From assembly GCF_026162625.1 (NCBI RefSeq), contig NZ_JAOTBD010000018.1, positions 1-64,000 of the forward strand: a DNA stretch of 64,000 bases, written 5' to 3'. Positions 53,065 to 61,711 of this stretch are shown in pieces (position 1 is the stretch's first letter; each line of letters opens with the position of its first letter). The DNA comes from Paracoccus beibuensis (GTDB taxonomy: Bacteria; Pseudomonadota; Alphaproteobacteria; Rhodobacterales; Rhodobacteraceae). The notes beneath the pieces are model-generated. The model saw only the letters and a program-made list of their open reading frames with translations. It searched no databases and was not told the origin of the DNA. The translations under genes and the position numbers were made by a program.

Positions 53065-53526
53065 ATGAACGAAGACCACCATCAGAAAGTCCGGCAACGC
53101 GCACATGCCTTGTGGGAGCAAGCCGGTCGTCCGCACGGCCAGGACGCCGAGCACTGGGTTCAGGCGGAACGCGAAATCGCTGCGGAAGGTGACACACAGC
53201 CTTCCGCCCCGCTGGGCAAGGCCACCGGTCGTCGGGGTCGCAAGCCAAGCCTGAACGCGGAACAGACGGCAGCCGATGCTCCGAACGTCAAGCCGGCACG
53301 AGCTGCGAGGTCAGCAGAGGGGGTCTCGACGGAGGCACCGAAGGCAACCCGGAACCGCAAGCCGAAGGCCGTGCCTGAGGCTGGCGCGGAAGCGGTGAAG
53401 GTCGCACGGGGACGCAGGTCCAAGGCGGCATCCCGGGAGGCTGCTGCTGACGAGGAGAATGCCCTGAAGACGGCGCCGAGCCCTATGCCAAAGGGGACCG
53501 CAGGAGACACCGACACGGCTGGATGA
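53065..53526 (+). CDS. DUF2934 domain-containing protein
   Basis: This is a 153-residue protein. The N-terminal DUF2934 motif QKVRQRAHALWEQAGRPHGQDAEHWVQAEREI (about 8-40) is intact. The rest is a low-complexity, Lys/Arg/Ala/Pro-rich tail (about 50-153), probably disordered and suited to nucleic-acid contact. The function of the family is unknown. The ATG at 53065 follows an AAGGA-containing sequence. Confidence 0.8.
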   Translation: MNEDHHQKVRQRAHALWEQAGRPHGQDAEHWVQAEREIAAEGDTQPSAPLGKATGRRGRKPSLNAEQTAADAPNVKPARAARSAEGVSTEAPKATRNRKPKAVPEAGAEAVKVARGRRSKAASREAAADEENALKTAPSPMPKGTAGDTDTAG

Positions 53527-53984
53527 TACGATGATCGGGGAGGGGCGCAGGCATCGATTGCGACCTTCTCCGGCTTTGTTTCCGGTTTCGCCTGCCCGTT
53601 GTTGAAAAATCTGGAACAGTCGTCGTGATGTCGATCTGGAGGGCCGTGGCTTTCTGGGTCGAAATGGAAAGGACTGCCATCATCGGTCCAGCCAGCCAAA
53701 ATGCCTGCCTTGGCGCGTGGCAGAGGAAGAGCGTGCAACCATCTGCGCCGTGCGACGAGCCACGGGCTTTCCTCTGGATGAGCTGACCTTCGTGCTGCGT
53801 CACTTCCTGCCCCATCTCAACCGAGACAACATCTATCGTGTCCTGAAGGCTGAAGGCCTGAACCGCCGGCCCTCATAGCCTTCAACCTTGCCTGCCAAAG
53901 GATATGGGCGCTTCCGGGACTATGAGTGCGATACTCCCGCATATGTGCAGCACGAGGACCGCCGCATGCCAAAAGATGCCGAGC
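53527..53984. other. Non-coding stretch with transposase debris
   Basis: No intact gene is present. A short transposase-like remnant (53702-53878) is the only recognisable content. The left 170 bases show nothing identifiable. Confidence 0.5.
53702..53878 (+). pseudogene. Transposase remnant (IS481-like N-terminal region)
   Basis: One frame encodes 58 residues ending RATGFPLDELTFVLRHFLPHLNRDNIYRVLKAEGLNRRPS before a stop. This resembles the helical DNA-binding segment that precedes the catalytic domain in IS481-type transposases (pattern LPLDDL...LRHFLPHLNR). No start signal or catalytic domain is present, so it is a fragment of a decayed element. Confidence 0.5.
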
Positions 53985-55121
53985 CTAATCCAGACTGATG
54001 GCACCTTTGCGGATGCTCTTTCTGTGCCGGAGAAAGAAACGCACCATTTCACGGGAGGCGTCAGGGCCTGAAGGATCCACAAAGCGCCCTGCCGGCGATC
54101 CGCCAGACCAGGCGTGGCCTGACCCTTCGATCAGCCAGTGCTCGACGAGTGGTCGTCCTTGTCCTATGCGATGGGTGCTCTTCACATAGCTGCGCCCGCC
54201 TTTGACTTGCCGTTTGAGATGTGTCCCCCGGACGCCGGCAAAGGGTTCGAGCGCGCGGATGGCGACGAAACGCCCGTTGCGCGCATGCACAATGCGATCA
54301 TCGCTTCCATGAAAGATAATGGTGGGCATAGGAACCGTGCACCGAGCGCCGGGATTTCCCTGTGCCATCGCCATCAAGGCGGAAGCCTTGTTCTGAGCAG
54401 CACCAACGGGAAGTCCGGAATGGACACCGACTGCGGCAAAGATATCAGGGTAGGCTCTTGCCAGAACCAGGGCCGCTGATCCTCCGGCCGACAGTCCAGC
54501 GACATAGAGCCTGGCCGGATCGACTGGATGCCGTTTCAGGACGTTCCGGATGAGGCTTGCAAGAATAGCTGGCTCCCCTGCCTGTCGGCCTTGATCGCCG
54601 GGCTGAAACCAGTTCCAGCATCGCTTCGGATGCGCCTCTCGGGTCTGAGCAGGATAGACGACCAGTAACCTGAACTCCTCGGCCAAGGCGTTCATGCGCG
54701 TGCCCGTGGCAAAATCATCTGGGGTCTGGCCACACCCATGCAGCATGACCAGCAGTGGCATAGGTTCCGGGGATTTGGCGGCCGAGGCGGGCGTGTAGAT
54801 CTTGTAATCCCGCTGCCCGAACTCACAGCTGTGGGTGGCGGTCCGGAACGATGCACGAGCTGGCATGATGACCTTGCGGGGCCGGGCTGCAACAGCTGCC
54901 GGGGACCTGGCTGTCGCCGCGCGTCTGGAAACCTTGGGCACTTCTTTTTTTCCAGGTGCAGAACGAGTCTGCGTCAACGCCAACTCCGCCGTCCGCACGG
55001 CAGATGTGAAGATGGCGGAGACCATGTCAGTTGCGGCGATGGCACCTGGCTTCAGATATACGGTCTTGAATGGGAAACGCGGTCGCTTCGACACGCCAAG
55101 GATCCTTTCTGCAAACGGCAC
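53985..55121 (-). CDS. PHB-depolymerase-family esterase
   Basis: This is a 378-residue alpha/beta hydrolase of the polyhydroxybutyrate depolymerase/LpqC type. Visible are the oxyanion-hole text VMLHGCGQTPDDFA, nucleophile elbow AGLSAGGSAAL, acid residue region FHGSDDRIV, and catalytic His GSGHAWSGG. The first 90 residues are basic and lack a clear signal peptide, so an intracellular enzyme acting on stored polymer or short esters is likely. The ATG at 55121 gives the longest product. The true start could be nearer the hydrolase domain. It lies alone on the minus strand. Confidence 0.85.
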   Translation of the reverse strand: MPFAERILGVSKRPRFPFKTVYLKPGAIAATDMVSAIFTSAVRTAELALTQTRSAPGKKEVPKVSRRAATARSPAAVAARPRKVIMPARASFRTATHSCEFGQRDYKIYTPASAAKSPEPMPLLVMLHGCGQTPDDFATGTRMNALAEEFRLLVVYPAQTREAHPKRCWNWFQPGDQGRQAGEPAILASLIRNVLKRHPVDPARLYVAGLSAGGSAALVLARAYPDIFAAVGVHSGLPVGAAQNKASALMAMAQGNPGARCTVPMPTIIFHGSDDRIVHARNGRFVAIRALEPFAGVRGTHLKRQVKGGRSYVKSTHRIGQGRPLVEHWLIEGSGHAWSGGSPAGRFVDPSGPDASREMVRFFLRHRKSIRKGAISLD

Positions 55122-55455
55122 TGTCTTTGGACGTCACATGCGCCCACCCTTCCCACAAGCTGCAAAACAGAACTGCCGTCGCAAGGCCGGTATGCGGGAA
55201 CCAAATGCACAGACCCCATAGTCGTTTGGCAACGGCAGAAAAACGACAGAAGCTTGCTGAGGTGGAGGTATTGGCTGGTCGCTGCGATGGGCGTGCGCCA
55301 TTCGAGGTGTCAACGAAGTCGTGACGAAGATCCTGTATCTCGGTTTTTTCAGGGCTCGAGGCCGTGACCGATGAGCTCCCTTCAGGTCGGTTGACATTGC
55401 GTTAGAGGAATTCGCCCTGAGCCGCAACCGGCAGCATCCCGAAGAGTTGTCAGGT
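55122..55455. other. Gene-free stretch
   Basis: No gene is supported. This is the likely promoter region of the leftward esterase gene. No terminator or repeat stands out. Confidence 0.45.
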
Positions 55456-55707
55456 ATGGGTCCTTTCCGCCACCTGGGTCACAGACTTCATCGACTTCTG
55501 CTGCGCGGCACACCTGAGGCTGACGGCAGGACAATCCACGCCCCTTCGACGATCAGCACCGTCCCAGACACAGTCGCCGAGGCGGCACGTATGGTTGTTC
55601 CATACATTGCGGATGCATATGGCAAGTCTGGCCGCAGCAATGCGGCGGGCCTTGCTAAAGCCCTTGAGATCCTGGAGGCGCTTGAGAATGCCGGGCAGGA
55701 TAAGTGA
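55456..55707 (+). CDS. Small hypothetical protein (doubtful)
   Basis: This is an 83-residue frame beginning MGPFRHLGHRLHRLLLRGTPEADG. The C-terminal half (TVAEAARMVVPYIADAYGKSGRSNAAGLAKALEILEAL) is helical and protein-like. The ribosome-binding site is weak, and an in-frame TTG lies nine bases earlier. No family is recognised. Confidence 0.4.
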   Translation: MGPFRHLGHRLHRLLLRGTPEADGRTIHAPSTISTVPDTVAEAARMVVPYIADAYGKSGRSNAAGLAKALEILEALENAGQDK

Positions 55708-55861
55708 AGCCAGTCTTTCAGGCATCGCCGGCATGATCCACGTTAAGACAACAATAGTGCTCGAAAAACCGCTTTAGCTGTCGGAACTGTCGCAAACTTT
55801 GGCAGGGGAGCGCCAGAAGGATATGCTGGGTCAAAGAACTGATGTTTCGGGAGGATGAGCT

Positions 55862-56242
55862 ATGACTGTATTAGGCATGGGCGCTCACTTCCTGAGCACG
55901 TCATCCTATATGTCAACGGCGGTACAAAATCCGGCCACGGCAATGGTGCCGCGAGGCATTGAGACAGTGCACGGAGAAGAGAAACAGGTGCCTACACAAG
56001 AACAGCTGCTTTATGCGAGTGAAAACGGCGACTGCTGGAGCTTGTGTTGCGATCCGGATAGCGGGTGCCTCAATGTCCGGCATCGGGCTAACCTTCCATC
56101 CGGTGGTCTCGTCAGTGCCATCACCCTGGGTGAATTTCTAATGCAGGGCGGCCTCGGGCCGGAAAAACAGGAACTGCTGCGTCTGATTGGGAGCCTTGTA
56201 AACGGTGAGACAAACGAGCATTCGGAGCCTGCGACGTCCTGA
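55862..56242 (+). CDS. Conserved-looking hypothetical protein
   Basis: This 126-residue protein has a C-terminal module SENGDCWSLCCDPDSGCLNVRHRANLPSGGLVSAITLGEFL, followed by GPEKQELLRLIGSLV. I recognise this pattern as a recurring small alphaproteobacterial protein of unknown function. The N-terminal 45 residues are variable and may not all be translated. GGGAGGAT lies about 8 bases before the ATG at 55862. It sits just left of the IS30 element. Confidence 0.6.
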   Translation: MTVLGMGAHFLSTSSYMSTAVQNPATAMVPRGIETVHGEEKQVPTQEQLLYASENGDCWSLCCDPDSGCLNVRHRANLPSGGLVSAITLGEFLMQGGLGPEKQELLRLIGSLVNGETNEHSEPATS

Positions 56243-56424
56243 GCCCTACCAAAACCCGTCCGGGTTGGCGGCTTGGACAGCGTGATCTCGCCGCCGCCTG
56301 ACGCGTTCTTTGACGAAATGACGGAGGATGGGCTACGGGATTGTAAGGAGCCGCCTGCTGAACTTCTTGCTCCATCTGTTCCATAATCTTGGTTATTAGC
56401 CCAGGAGGTATAGCCGCGGCACAT

Positions 56425-57525
56425 TCCATTCTGGAATGCATCACTCGATAGTTTCCTGAAGCTATTCAGGAGCATGTGATGAGGCGCCCTTTCACCAACC
56501 TGACACTGGACGAACGCCGCGTCATTGCAAGGATGCTGCAGGCCAAGGTGCCAAAGACGAAGATTGCGGCGATGCTCGGCCGCGATCGCTCGACCATCAC
56601 GCGCGAGGTCAAAAGGAACTGGTGGCATGACAAGGATGTCCCGCAGGCTGATGGCTACTGGCACATGACGGCTCAGTCCCAGGCTGACCGCAGGCGGTCA
56701 CGACGGCGCAAGCTCGAGCGTCTTCCTGATTTGCGCTCTGAAGTGATCCGCTGCCTTCAGGAAGGCTGGTCTCCCGAACAGATTGCAGGCCGGCTCAGGA
56801 TCGAACCCGGTGCCCCGCACCGACTCTGCCATGAGACAATCTACCAGTATGTCTATTCTGCCGAAGGACAGTCTGCGCAACTGGCGCGCCTCCTGCCCGA
56901 GCGGCGCCGAAAGCGGAAGCCGCGCTATGCCCGCACCCCCCGCAACCGGGTTTTTCCCGTGGAAACAAGTATTCACAACCGGCCGCCCGAGATCAACGAT
57001 CGCAGCCAGTTTGGGAATTGGGAGGGTGATTTGATGATCTTTGAGCGGGCTCAGGGGGATGCCAATGTGGCCACGCTGGTCGAACGCAAGACCCGCTACA
57101 CCGTTCTGCTGCGCAACAACGATCGGAAGTCCCGGCCCCTCATGAACCGCCTGATCCATGAGATGTCACCCCTGCCCGCCGAGGCGCGGCGCTCGATCAC
57201 CTTTGACCGCGGCCTGGAGTTCGTGGCGTGGCGCGAGCTGGAAACCGGCATGGGCACAAGGGCCTGGTTCTGCGACCCGCAAGCGCCGTGGCAAAAAGGG
57301 TCGGTCGAGAACATGAACAGACGACTACGTCGCTACCTGCCCCGGGACACCGCCGTGTTGCAGCTGACGCCTCGTTCAATGAAGATGACATGTCAGCGCT
57401 TGAACGCGACGCCCCGAAAGTGCCTGGGCTACCGAACACCCGCCGAAGCCTTTCGAGATGAACTGATACGACTGGAGGCACCATGACGAACCCTGCCCCG
57501 CAGGACTGGTGCATTCAGAATGGAG
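56425..57525 (+). mobile_element. IS30-family element
   Basis: This is an approximately 1.1-kb element bounded by inverted repeats TCCATTCTGGAATGCA (left, 56425-56440) and its near match ending at 57525 (TGCATTCAGAATGGA). The repeats differ by one base insertion. It holds one intact transposase gene. The short target duplication expected for IS30 could not be identified with confidence. Its right end is only about 10 bp from the next element. Confidence 0.8.
56479..57486 (+). CDS. IS30-family transposase
   Basis: This 335-residue transposase starts MRRPFTNLTLDERRVIARML. It has an N-terminal helix-turn-helix (KTKIAAMLGRDRSTITREVKR). The DDE domain contains the first Asp in FGNWEGDLMIF, the second in SITFDRGLEF, and the Glu in WQKGSVENMNRRLRRYLPRD. 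All catalytic residues are present, so it should be active. The ATG at 56479 is preferred to a GTG three bases earlier. AGGAG lies just upstream. Confidence 0.92.
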   Translation: MRRPFTNLTLDERRVIARMLQAKVPKTKIAAMLGRDRSTITREVKRNWWHDKDVPQADGYWHMTAQSQADRRRSRRRKLERLPDLRSEVIRCLQEGWSPEQIAGRLRIEPGAPHRLCHETIYQYVYSAEGQSAQLARLLPERRRKRKPRYARTPRNRVFPVETSIHNRPPEINDRSQFGNWEGDLMIFERAQGDANVATLVERKTRYTVLLRNNDRKSRPLMNRLIHEMSPLPAEARRSITFDRGLEFVAWRELETGMGTRAWFCDPQAPWQKGSVENMNRRLRRYLPRDTAVLQLTPRSMKMTCQRLNATPRKCLGYRTPAEAFRDELIRLEAP

Positions 57526-57535
57526 CCTGCACGCA

Positions 57536-59062
57536 AAGTTAAAATGTCTCACCTCTGCAATTTAGGAATGTCACACTCCCCTGGATGAGCATCGTGTCGA
57601 TCCTTGGGAGCCGAGACATGGGATGGGTGATGATGAGTGAACGCGAGCTGAACCGCGTCGAGGTTTTGAGCCAGGTGCTGCAAGGTCAGATGTCAGCCGT
57701 GACCGCGGCCGATGTTCTGGACCTGAGCCGCAGACAGGTTCACCGGCTGCTGAAGCGGTTCGGGGCTGACGGCGCGGCGGCGATCCGGCACCAGGCACGT
57801 GGACGGGCATCGAACAACCGGATCGACCCGACGATCCGGGAGGCTACCATGGCGCTTGTTCGGGAACGCTATGCCGACTTCGGCCCGACCCTGGCGGCCG
57901 AGAAGCTGGCGGAGTGTCACGGGCTGACGGTATCGCGCGAGACCTTGCGCAAGTGGATGCAGGATGCGGGTTTGTGGCTGTCGCGCAAGCAGCGCCGAAC
58001 ATTCCACCAGCCGCGCCTGCGCCGGGAGTGCCTTGGCGAGCTGATCCAGATCGACGGCTCGGATCATCGCTGGTTCGAGGATCGCGGGCCGGCCTGCACC
58101 TTGTTGGTGTTCATCGATGACGCCACCAGCACCCTGATGCACCTGGAATTCGTCAGCTCCGAGAGCACCTTCAGCTATTTTGGAGCCCTGGAGCGGTATC
58201 TGACGCTGCATGGCCGGCCCGTTGCCTTTTACTCCGACAAGCACACCGTGTTCCGGGTGCCAAAGCAAGGTGCCAGGACAGGCTATGGGATGACCCAGTT
58301 CGGCCGGGCCTTGAACGAACTGAACATCGAGATCCTGTGCGCCAACTCCTCGCAAGCAAAAGGTCGCGTCGAGCGCGCCAACCGCACCCTGCAGGACCGT
58401 CTGGTCAAGGAGTTGCGGCTGGCCGGCATCTCTGACATGGAGACTGCCAATGCCTTTCTTCCCGGCTTCATGGCGCGCTACAACGCGCAGTTTGCCAAGG
58501 TGCCACGCCGTGCGGACAACCTGCATCGGCCACTGAATGTCGAACCGGATCGGCTGCGTGACATTCTGTGCTATCGCGACGAACGCTATGTCAGCAGCCA
58601 GCTGGCCTTTTCCTATGACCGGCTGCGGATCATTCTGGCCGAGAACGAGATCACCCGCGATCTGCCGGGCAAATACGTGGACAGCTATGAGTTCGCGGAC
58701 GGCCGGCTGGAGTTTCGCTGGAAAGGTGTCTCGCTGCCCTACTCCGTGTTCGACAAGGATCAGCGGGTGACCCATGCGGCCATCACCGAGAACAAGCATC
58801 TGAGCGCGGTCCTGGAATACATCAAGGCCGAGCAGGACAAGGCTCCCCCGAAGGTGCACCGGGTCGGGAAGCAACGCACCCGCTACACGCCCACGGGACG
58901 GCGCAACAATGGCTGGAACTCGCTGGCGGACCGCAAGCGCAAGGCAGCAACCGGCGCAGCCAGCCAGGGCTCCGATGCCTGAGGTCTCCGCCCTGTCAGG
59001 CTGCGCCCTGATGCCCCCCGCTGTGACATTCCTACTTTGCGCAGCCGAGGACATTTCAACTT
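57536..59062 (+). mobile_element. ISNCY-type element (IS1202-like group)
   Basis: This is an approximately 1.53-kb element with inverted ends AAGTTAAAATGTC (left) and AAGTTGAAATGTC (right, read inward). A second conserved TAGGAATGTCACA lies about 30 bp inside each end. It encodes one intact DDE transposase. No matching target duplication is seen. Its left neighbour is an IS30 end and its right neighbour a repC stump, so flanking DNA has been rearranged. Confidence 0.8.
57585..58982 (+). CDS. ISNCY-family transposase
   Basis: This is a transposase of up to 465 residues. An N-terminal helix-turn-helix (MSERELNRVEVLSQVLQG...LSRRQVHRLLKRF) leads to an rve-type catalytic domain. Candidate DDE residues are in LIQIDGSDHRWFEDRG, PVAFYSDKHTVFRV, and AKGRVERANRTLQDRLVKE. 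The C-terminus is basic. The start may be the ATG at 57633 (MMSERELNRVE), which better matches related proteins as I know them. The first 16 residues look like leader. The gene is intact. Confidence 0.85.
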   Translation: MSIVSILGSRDMGWVMMSERELNRVEVLSQVLQGQMSAVTAADVLDLSRRQVHRLLKRFGADGAAAIRHQARGRASNNRIDPTIREATMALVRERYADFGPTLAAEKLAECHGLTVSRETLRKWMQDAGLWLSRKQRRTFHQPRLRRECLGELIQIDGSDHRWFEDRGPACTLLVFIDDATSTLMHLEFVSSESTFSYFGALERYLTLHGRPVAFYSDKHTVFRVPKQGARTGYGMTQFGRALNELNIEILCANSSQAKGRVERANRTLQDRLVKELRLAGISDMETANAFLPGFMARYNAQFAKVPRRADNLHRPLNVEPDRLRDILCYRDERYVSSQLAFSYDRLRIILAENEITRDLPGKYVDSYEFADGRLEFRWKGVSLPYSVFDKDQRVTHAAITENKHLSAVLEYIKAEQDKAPPKVHRVGKQRTRYTPTGRRNNGWNSLADRKRKAATGAASQGSDA

Positions 59063-59075
59063 GGTTGCAACAGGA

Positions 59076-59183
59076 GGAGGCTACCTGCGCGGCATGACCC
59101 GCGCCTTCCAGCAAAGCCAGCTCAACCTGATGGGAAGCCTGATCGGCTTAAGCGAGCGGCGACGCACGGAGCAAGCGCCGTGA
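59076..59183 (+). pseudogene. Stump of a second repC (last 35 codons)
   Basis: The frame reads GGYLRGMTRAFQQSQLNLMGSLIGLSERRRTEQAP and stops at 59183. It is closely similar to the C-terminus of the complete repC at 40266-41513 (GGYLRGMTRAWLQGHLNMMG...). It begins 13 bp after the ISNCY end, so the rest of the gene was lost. The divergence between copies means it comes from a related replicon and not from recent duplication. Confidence 0.85.
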
Positions 59184-59280
59184 TCACCCCTCTTGCGTTG
59201 CTGCTGCCGATGATCTTTGCGGCTCAGGCCAAAGCGCAGACGCTGGTCTACGTTCCGCCTGAGGAGCATGAGCCTAGACG
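59180..59280 (+). pseudogene. Fragment of the secreted protein that follows repC
   Basis: After an ATGA-like overlap (GTGA at 59180), the frame gives a signal peptide LLLPMIFAAQAKAQ and VYVPPEEHEP, matching the start of the 41510 gene (ATAQAPVCVPPEEPWVP). Similarity ends near 59280, where unrelated DNA carrying the LysR gene begins. Confidence 0.7.
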
Positions 59281-59360
59281 GTGCCAACACATTGTTCTCG
59301 CTATTGTCGCTTCCACGGGAGCTCTAGATATTCATAGCAAAGGAATATCAGGAGGATCAG

Positions 59361-60281
59361 ATGAGGTTTTCGCATGTCGAGGCGTTTCGCGCGGTGATGG
59401 TTTCAGGATCGACCACCTCCGCAGCGAAGGTCTTGCATACCTCGCAGCCAAACGTCAGCCGATCAATCTCGCAGCTTGAAAAGCTAACCGGCCTACGCCT
59501 TTTCGAGCGCCAGCCGGGCCGACTTGTTCCCACAAACGAGGGATTTGCGTTCTTTAAGGAAGTCCAAAGAAGCTTCAACGGTCTGCGTTATTTGGAGGAA
59601 GCGGCCGGGCGCATTCGCCGGTTTAGCGGCGGATCGCTGTCGCTGGCCGCAGTGCAGGTACCAGCCTTTGGGCTTCTGCCGCGCGCGATCAAGAGGTTCG
59701 CCCAAGATTTTCCGGAAACAAGCATGTCGGTGAACATCGGGCATTCATCCGCCGTTGCGAGTTGGATCGACGATCAGACCTCGGACATCGGGATCGTGTC
59801 TCAAGTGAACGAGGCATACGAGCTTTACAGCGAGAAGCTATACGAGCTTGATGCAGTCTGCGTCATGCCCGGCGGGCATTATCTTGCGGAAAAGCCGGTA
59901 ATCACTCCCGGCGATCTGGCGGAAGAGCCCTTTATCGCGTTGCCACAGAACGAATTTGGCCAATCCGAGGTAGAGGAGCTTTTTGCCGGTGCCGATGTCT
60001 CGCGTCGGGTCAGCCTCAAAACGCCCTACAGCCTGATAATGTGCGCGCTTGTCGCCCAGCAGCTAGGGGTGGCTATCGTCAATCCGCTTGCGGCCCTTGA
60101 CTACAAGGACAAGGGGGTAGTCACGCGGCCGTTCCTGCCCGCGATCAAGCATCACGGATACCTAGTCCTGCATCCCGGCAGGCAGGAGGACCGAATGATC
60201 TCGAAATTTGCGGCGTCGGTCAGGGAGGTCATTCGCAGTGACCTAGCCGCGATCCTGGGCCAGTCGGTCGACCCCGCTTGA
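59361..60281 (+). CDS. LysR-family transcriptional regulator
   Basis: This is a 306-residue regulator with the N-terminal winged helix (FSHVEAFRAVMVSGSTTSAAKVLHTSQPNVSRSISQLEKLTGLRLFER, about 3-50) and a C-terminal periplasmic-binding-like sensor domain (about 90-295). It is a full-length LysR with a good CAGGAGGA ribosome-binding site. Placement in front of the ABC-importer genes suggests it senses the imported compound and controls the operon. The inducer cannot be read from sequence. Confidence 0.9.
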   Translation: MRFSHVEAFRAVMVSGSTTSAAKVLHTSQPNVSRSISQLEKLTGLRLFERQPGRLVPTNEGFAFFKEVQRSFNGLRYLEEAAGRIRRFSGGSLSLAAVQVPAFGLLPRAIKRFAQDFPETSMSVNIGHSSAVASWIDDQTSDIGIVSQVNEAYELYSEKLYELDAVCVMPGGHYLAEKPVITPGDLAEEPFIALPQNEFGQSEVEELFAGADVSRRVSLKTPYSLIMCALVAQQLGVAIVNPLAALDYKDKGVVTRPFLPAIKHHGYLVLHPGRQEDRMISKFAASVREVIRSDLAAILGQSVDPA

Positions 60282-60613
60282 CCATGTACCCAAGTCTAAG
60301 TTCACCGGATACGGCGGGCACCGAAAGACGAAAGTAGAAGGCTTAAGGTAAGCGGTCGGCACCAAAGCTTTTTTGTCCCAGAACTTCATCATGATATACA
60401 AAGGACAGGCTACAACCTGAAAATCTATGGGCGGATCTTGGAGGATCATGAGATTTGAAGCTTGGCACCTGCAGCCTAGGCTATATCATAATTGCATGAC
60501 CCACCCTCAATTTTTGATTTGCTTGGATTACGCGACGACCATAGCGTTCCTGCTGTCGCAAGACCCGCGGGAGGTAATTCATCGTGGGCAGAAACAAAAA
60601 ACAGGGAAATGTC
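60282..60613. other. Intergenic region between LysR gene and importer operon
   Basis: No gene is supported. This AT-richer stretch is the expected place for the importer operon promoter and LysR binding sites (T-N11-A type). No specific palindrome was assigned. Confidence 0.45.
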
Positions 60614-61645
60614 ATGAATCGTATAAGCCTACTCGCAGTGCTGACAGCATCCGCAGCTGCTTCGCCCCTTGCCGCGCAGGAGACGATGTATTTCGCCGGC
60701 TACTCCGGGGACTTCCAGACGATGTTCGAGGCAGAGATCGCCCCCGGCTTCGAGGCGGAACACAACGTCGATGTTGTTTTCGTGCCTGGCAACTCGGGCC
60801 AGACGCTTGCAAAACTGCAGGCGCAGAAGGGCAATCAGGAAATAAGCGTCGCGCTTGTCGATGACGGGCCGATGCAGATGGCTGTCCAGTTCGGGCTGTG
60901 TGACAGCGTCGATAGCGCTGACGTCTACGGTGATCTTTATGATATGGCAAAGCCGGAAAACTTTGATGGCAAGGCCGTGGGCATTGGCCTGGTTGCGACA
61001 GGCATCGCCTACAATAAGGAGAAATTCGACAGTCAGGGTTGGGCCGCGCCTACCTCATGGAATGACCTTACGGATGACAAGTTCGACAAGCGAGTTACGT
61101 CAAACCCGATCAGCGGCACCTTTGGTCTGAACTCGCTGCTGATGTTCGCACGGATGAATGGAGGCGGCGAGAACAATATCGAACCGGGCTTCGATGTGAT
61201 CCGCGAAAAGCTGGCCCCAAAGGTGGTCACTTGGTCATCGTCGAATGCCGAGATGGCGCAGATGTTCCAGAACGGGGATATCGACCTGGGGGTCTGGGGC
61301 AGCAACCGGGCAGTGGCCCTGAAGAAAACCGGCTTTCCAATAGAGTTTGTTTATCCCGCGGAAGGCGCGCCTGCGATCATTGCTTCGGCCTGTGCTGTCG
61401 CGGAAGGTCCCCAGGCAGACTTGGCGCAAGAGTTTCTGACCTATCTCGTCTCGCCCGAGGTTCAGGCCAAGCTTGCCACCGAAGGCTTTGGCCCCACCAA
61501 CAGCAAGACCACGCTCGATGCCGCCATCGCCGAGGAAGTTCCCTATGGCGAGGAGAAACTGTCAAAGCTGCTCGGCATGGATTGGGACGTCATCAACGCC
61601 AATCGCGCGGACTGGACCAAGGAATGGACCCGCACGGTTGAATAG
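60614..61645 (+). CDS. ABC-transporter substrate-binding protein (spermidine/putrescine-type)
   Basis: This 343-residue periplasmic protein has a signal peptide ending in ASPLAAQ (about 1-21). The solute-binding domain reads ETMYFAGYSGDFQTMFEAEIAPGFEAEHNVDVVFVPGNSGQTLAKLQAQKG and later DIDLGVWGSNRAVALKKTG. The fold is that of the PotD/AfuA group, which binds polyamines, other small amines or organic anions. The specific substrate is not deducible. It is the first gene of an operon with ATPase and two permeases. The ATG at 60614 gives a proper signal peptide. Confidence 0.88.
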   Translation: MNRISLLAVLTASAAASPLAAQETMYFAGYSGDFQTMFEAEIAPGFEAEHNVDVVFVPGNSGQTLAKLQAQKGNQEISVALVDDGPMQMAVQFGLCDSVDSADVYGDLYDMAKPENFDGKAVGIGLVATGIAYNKEKFDSQGWAAPTSWNDLTDDKFDKRVTSNPISGTFGLNSLLMFARMNGGGENNIEPGFDVIREKLAPKVVTWSSSNAEMAQMFQNGDIDLGVWGSNRAVALKKTGFPIEFVYPAEGAPAIIASACAVAEGPQADLAQEFLTYLVSPEVQAKLATEGFGPTNSKTTLDAAIAEEVPYGEEKLSKLLGMDWDVINANRADWTKEWTRTVE

Positions 61646-61711
61646 GCAGGCGCGCGTTTTGCGCGCCCTCCGCCTGCGGCAGTCAGACAGCAACCCAATC
61701 CAGGCAGGACC

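Noticed and set aside
57693..59114. 473-codon leftward frame opposite the ISNCY transposase
   Set aside because: It runs through the IS end and the repC stump. The transposase strand shows the DDE motifs.
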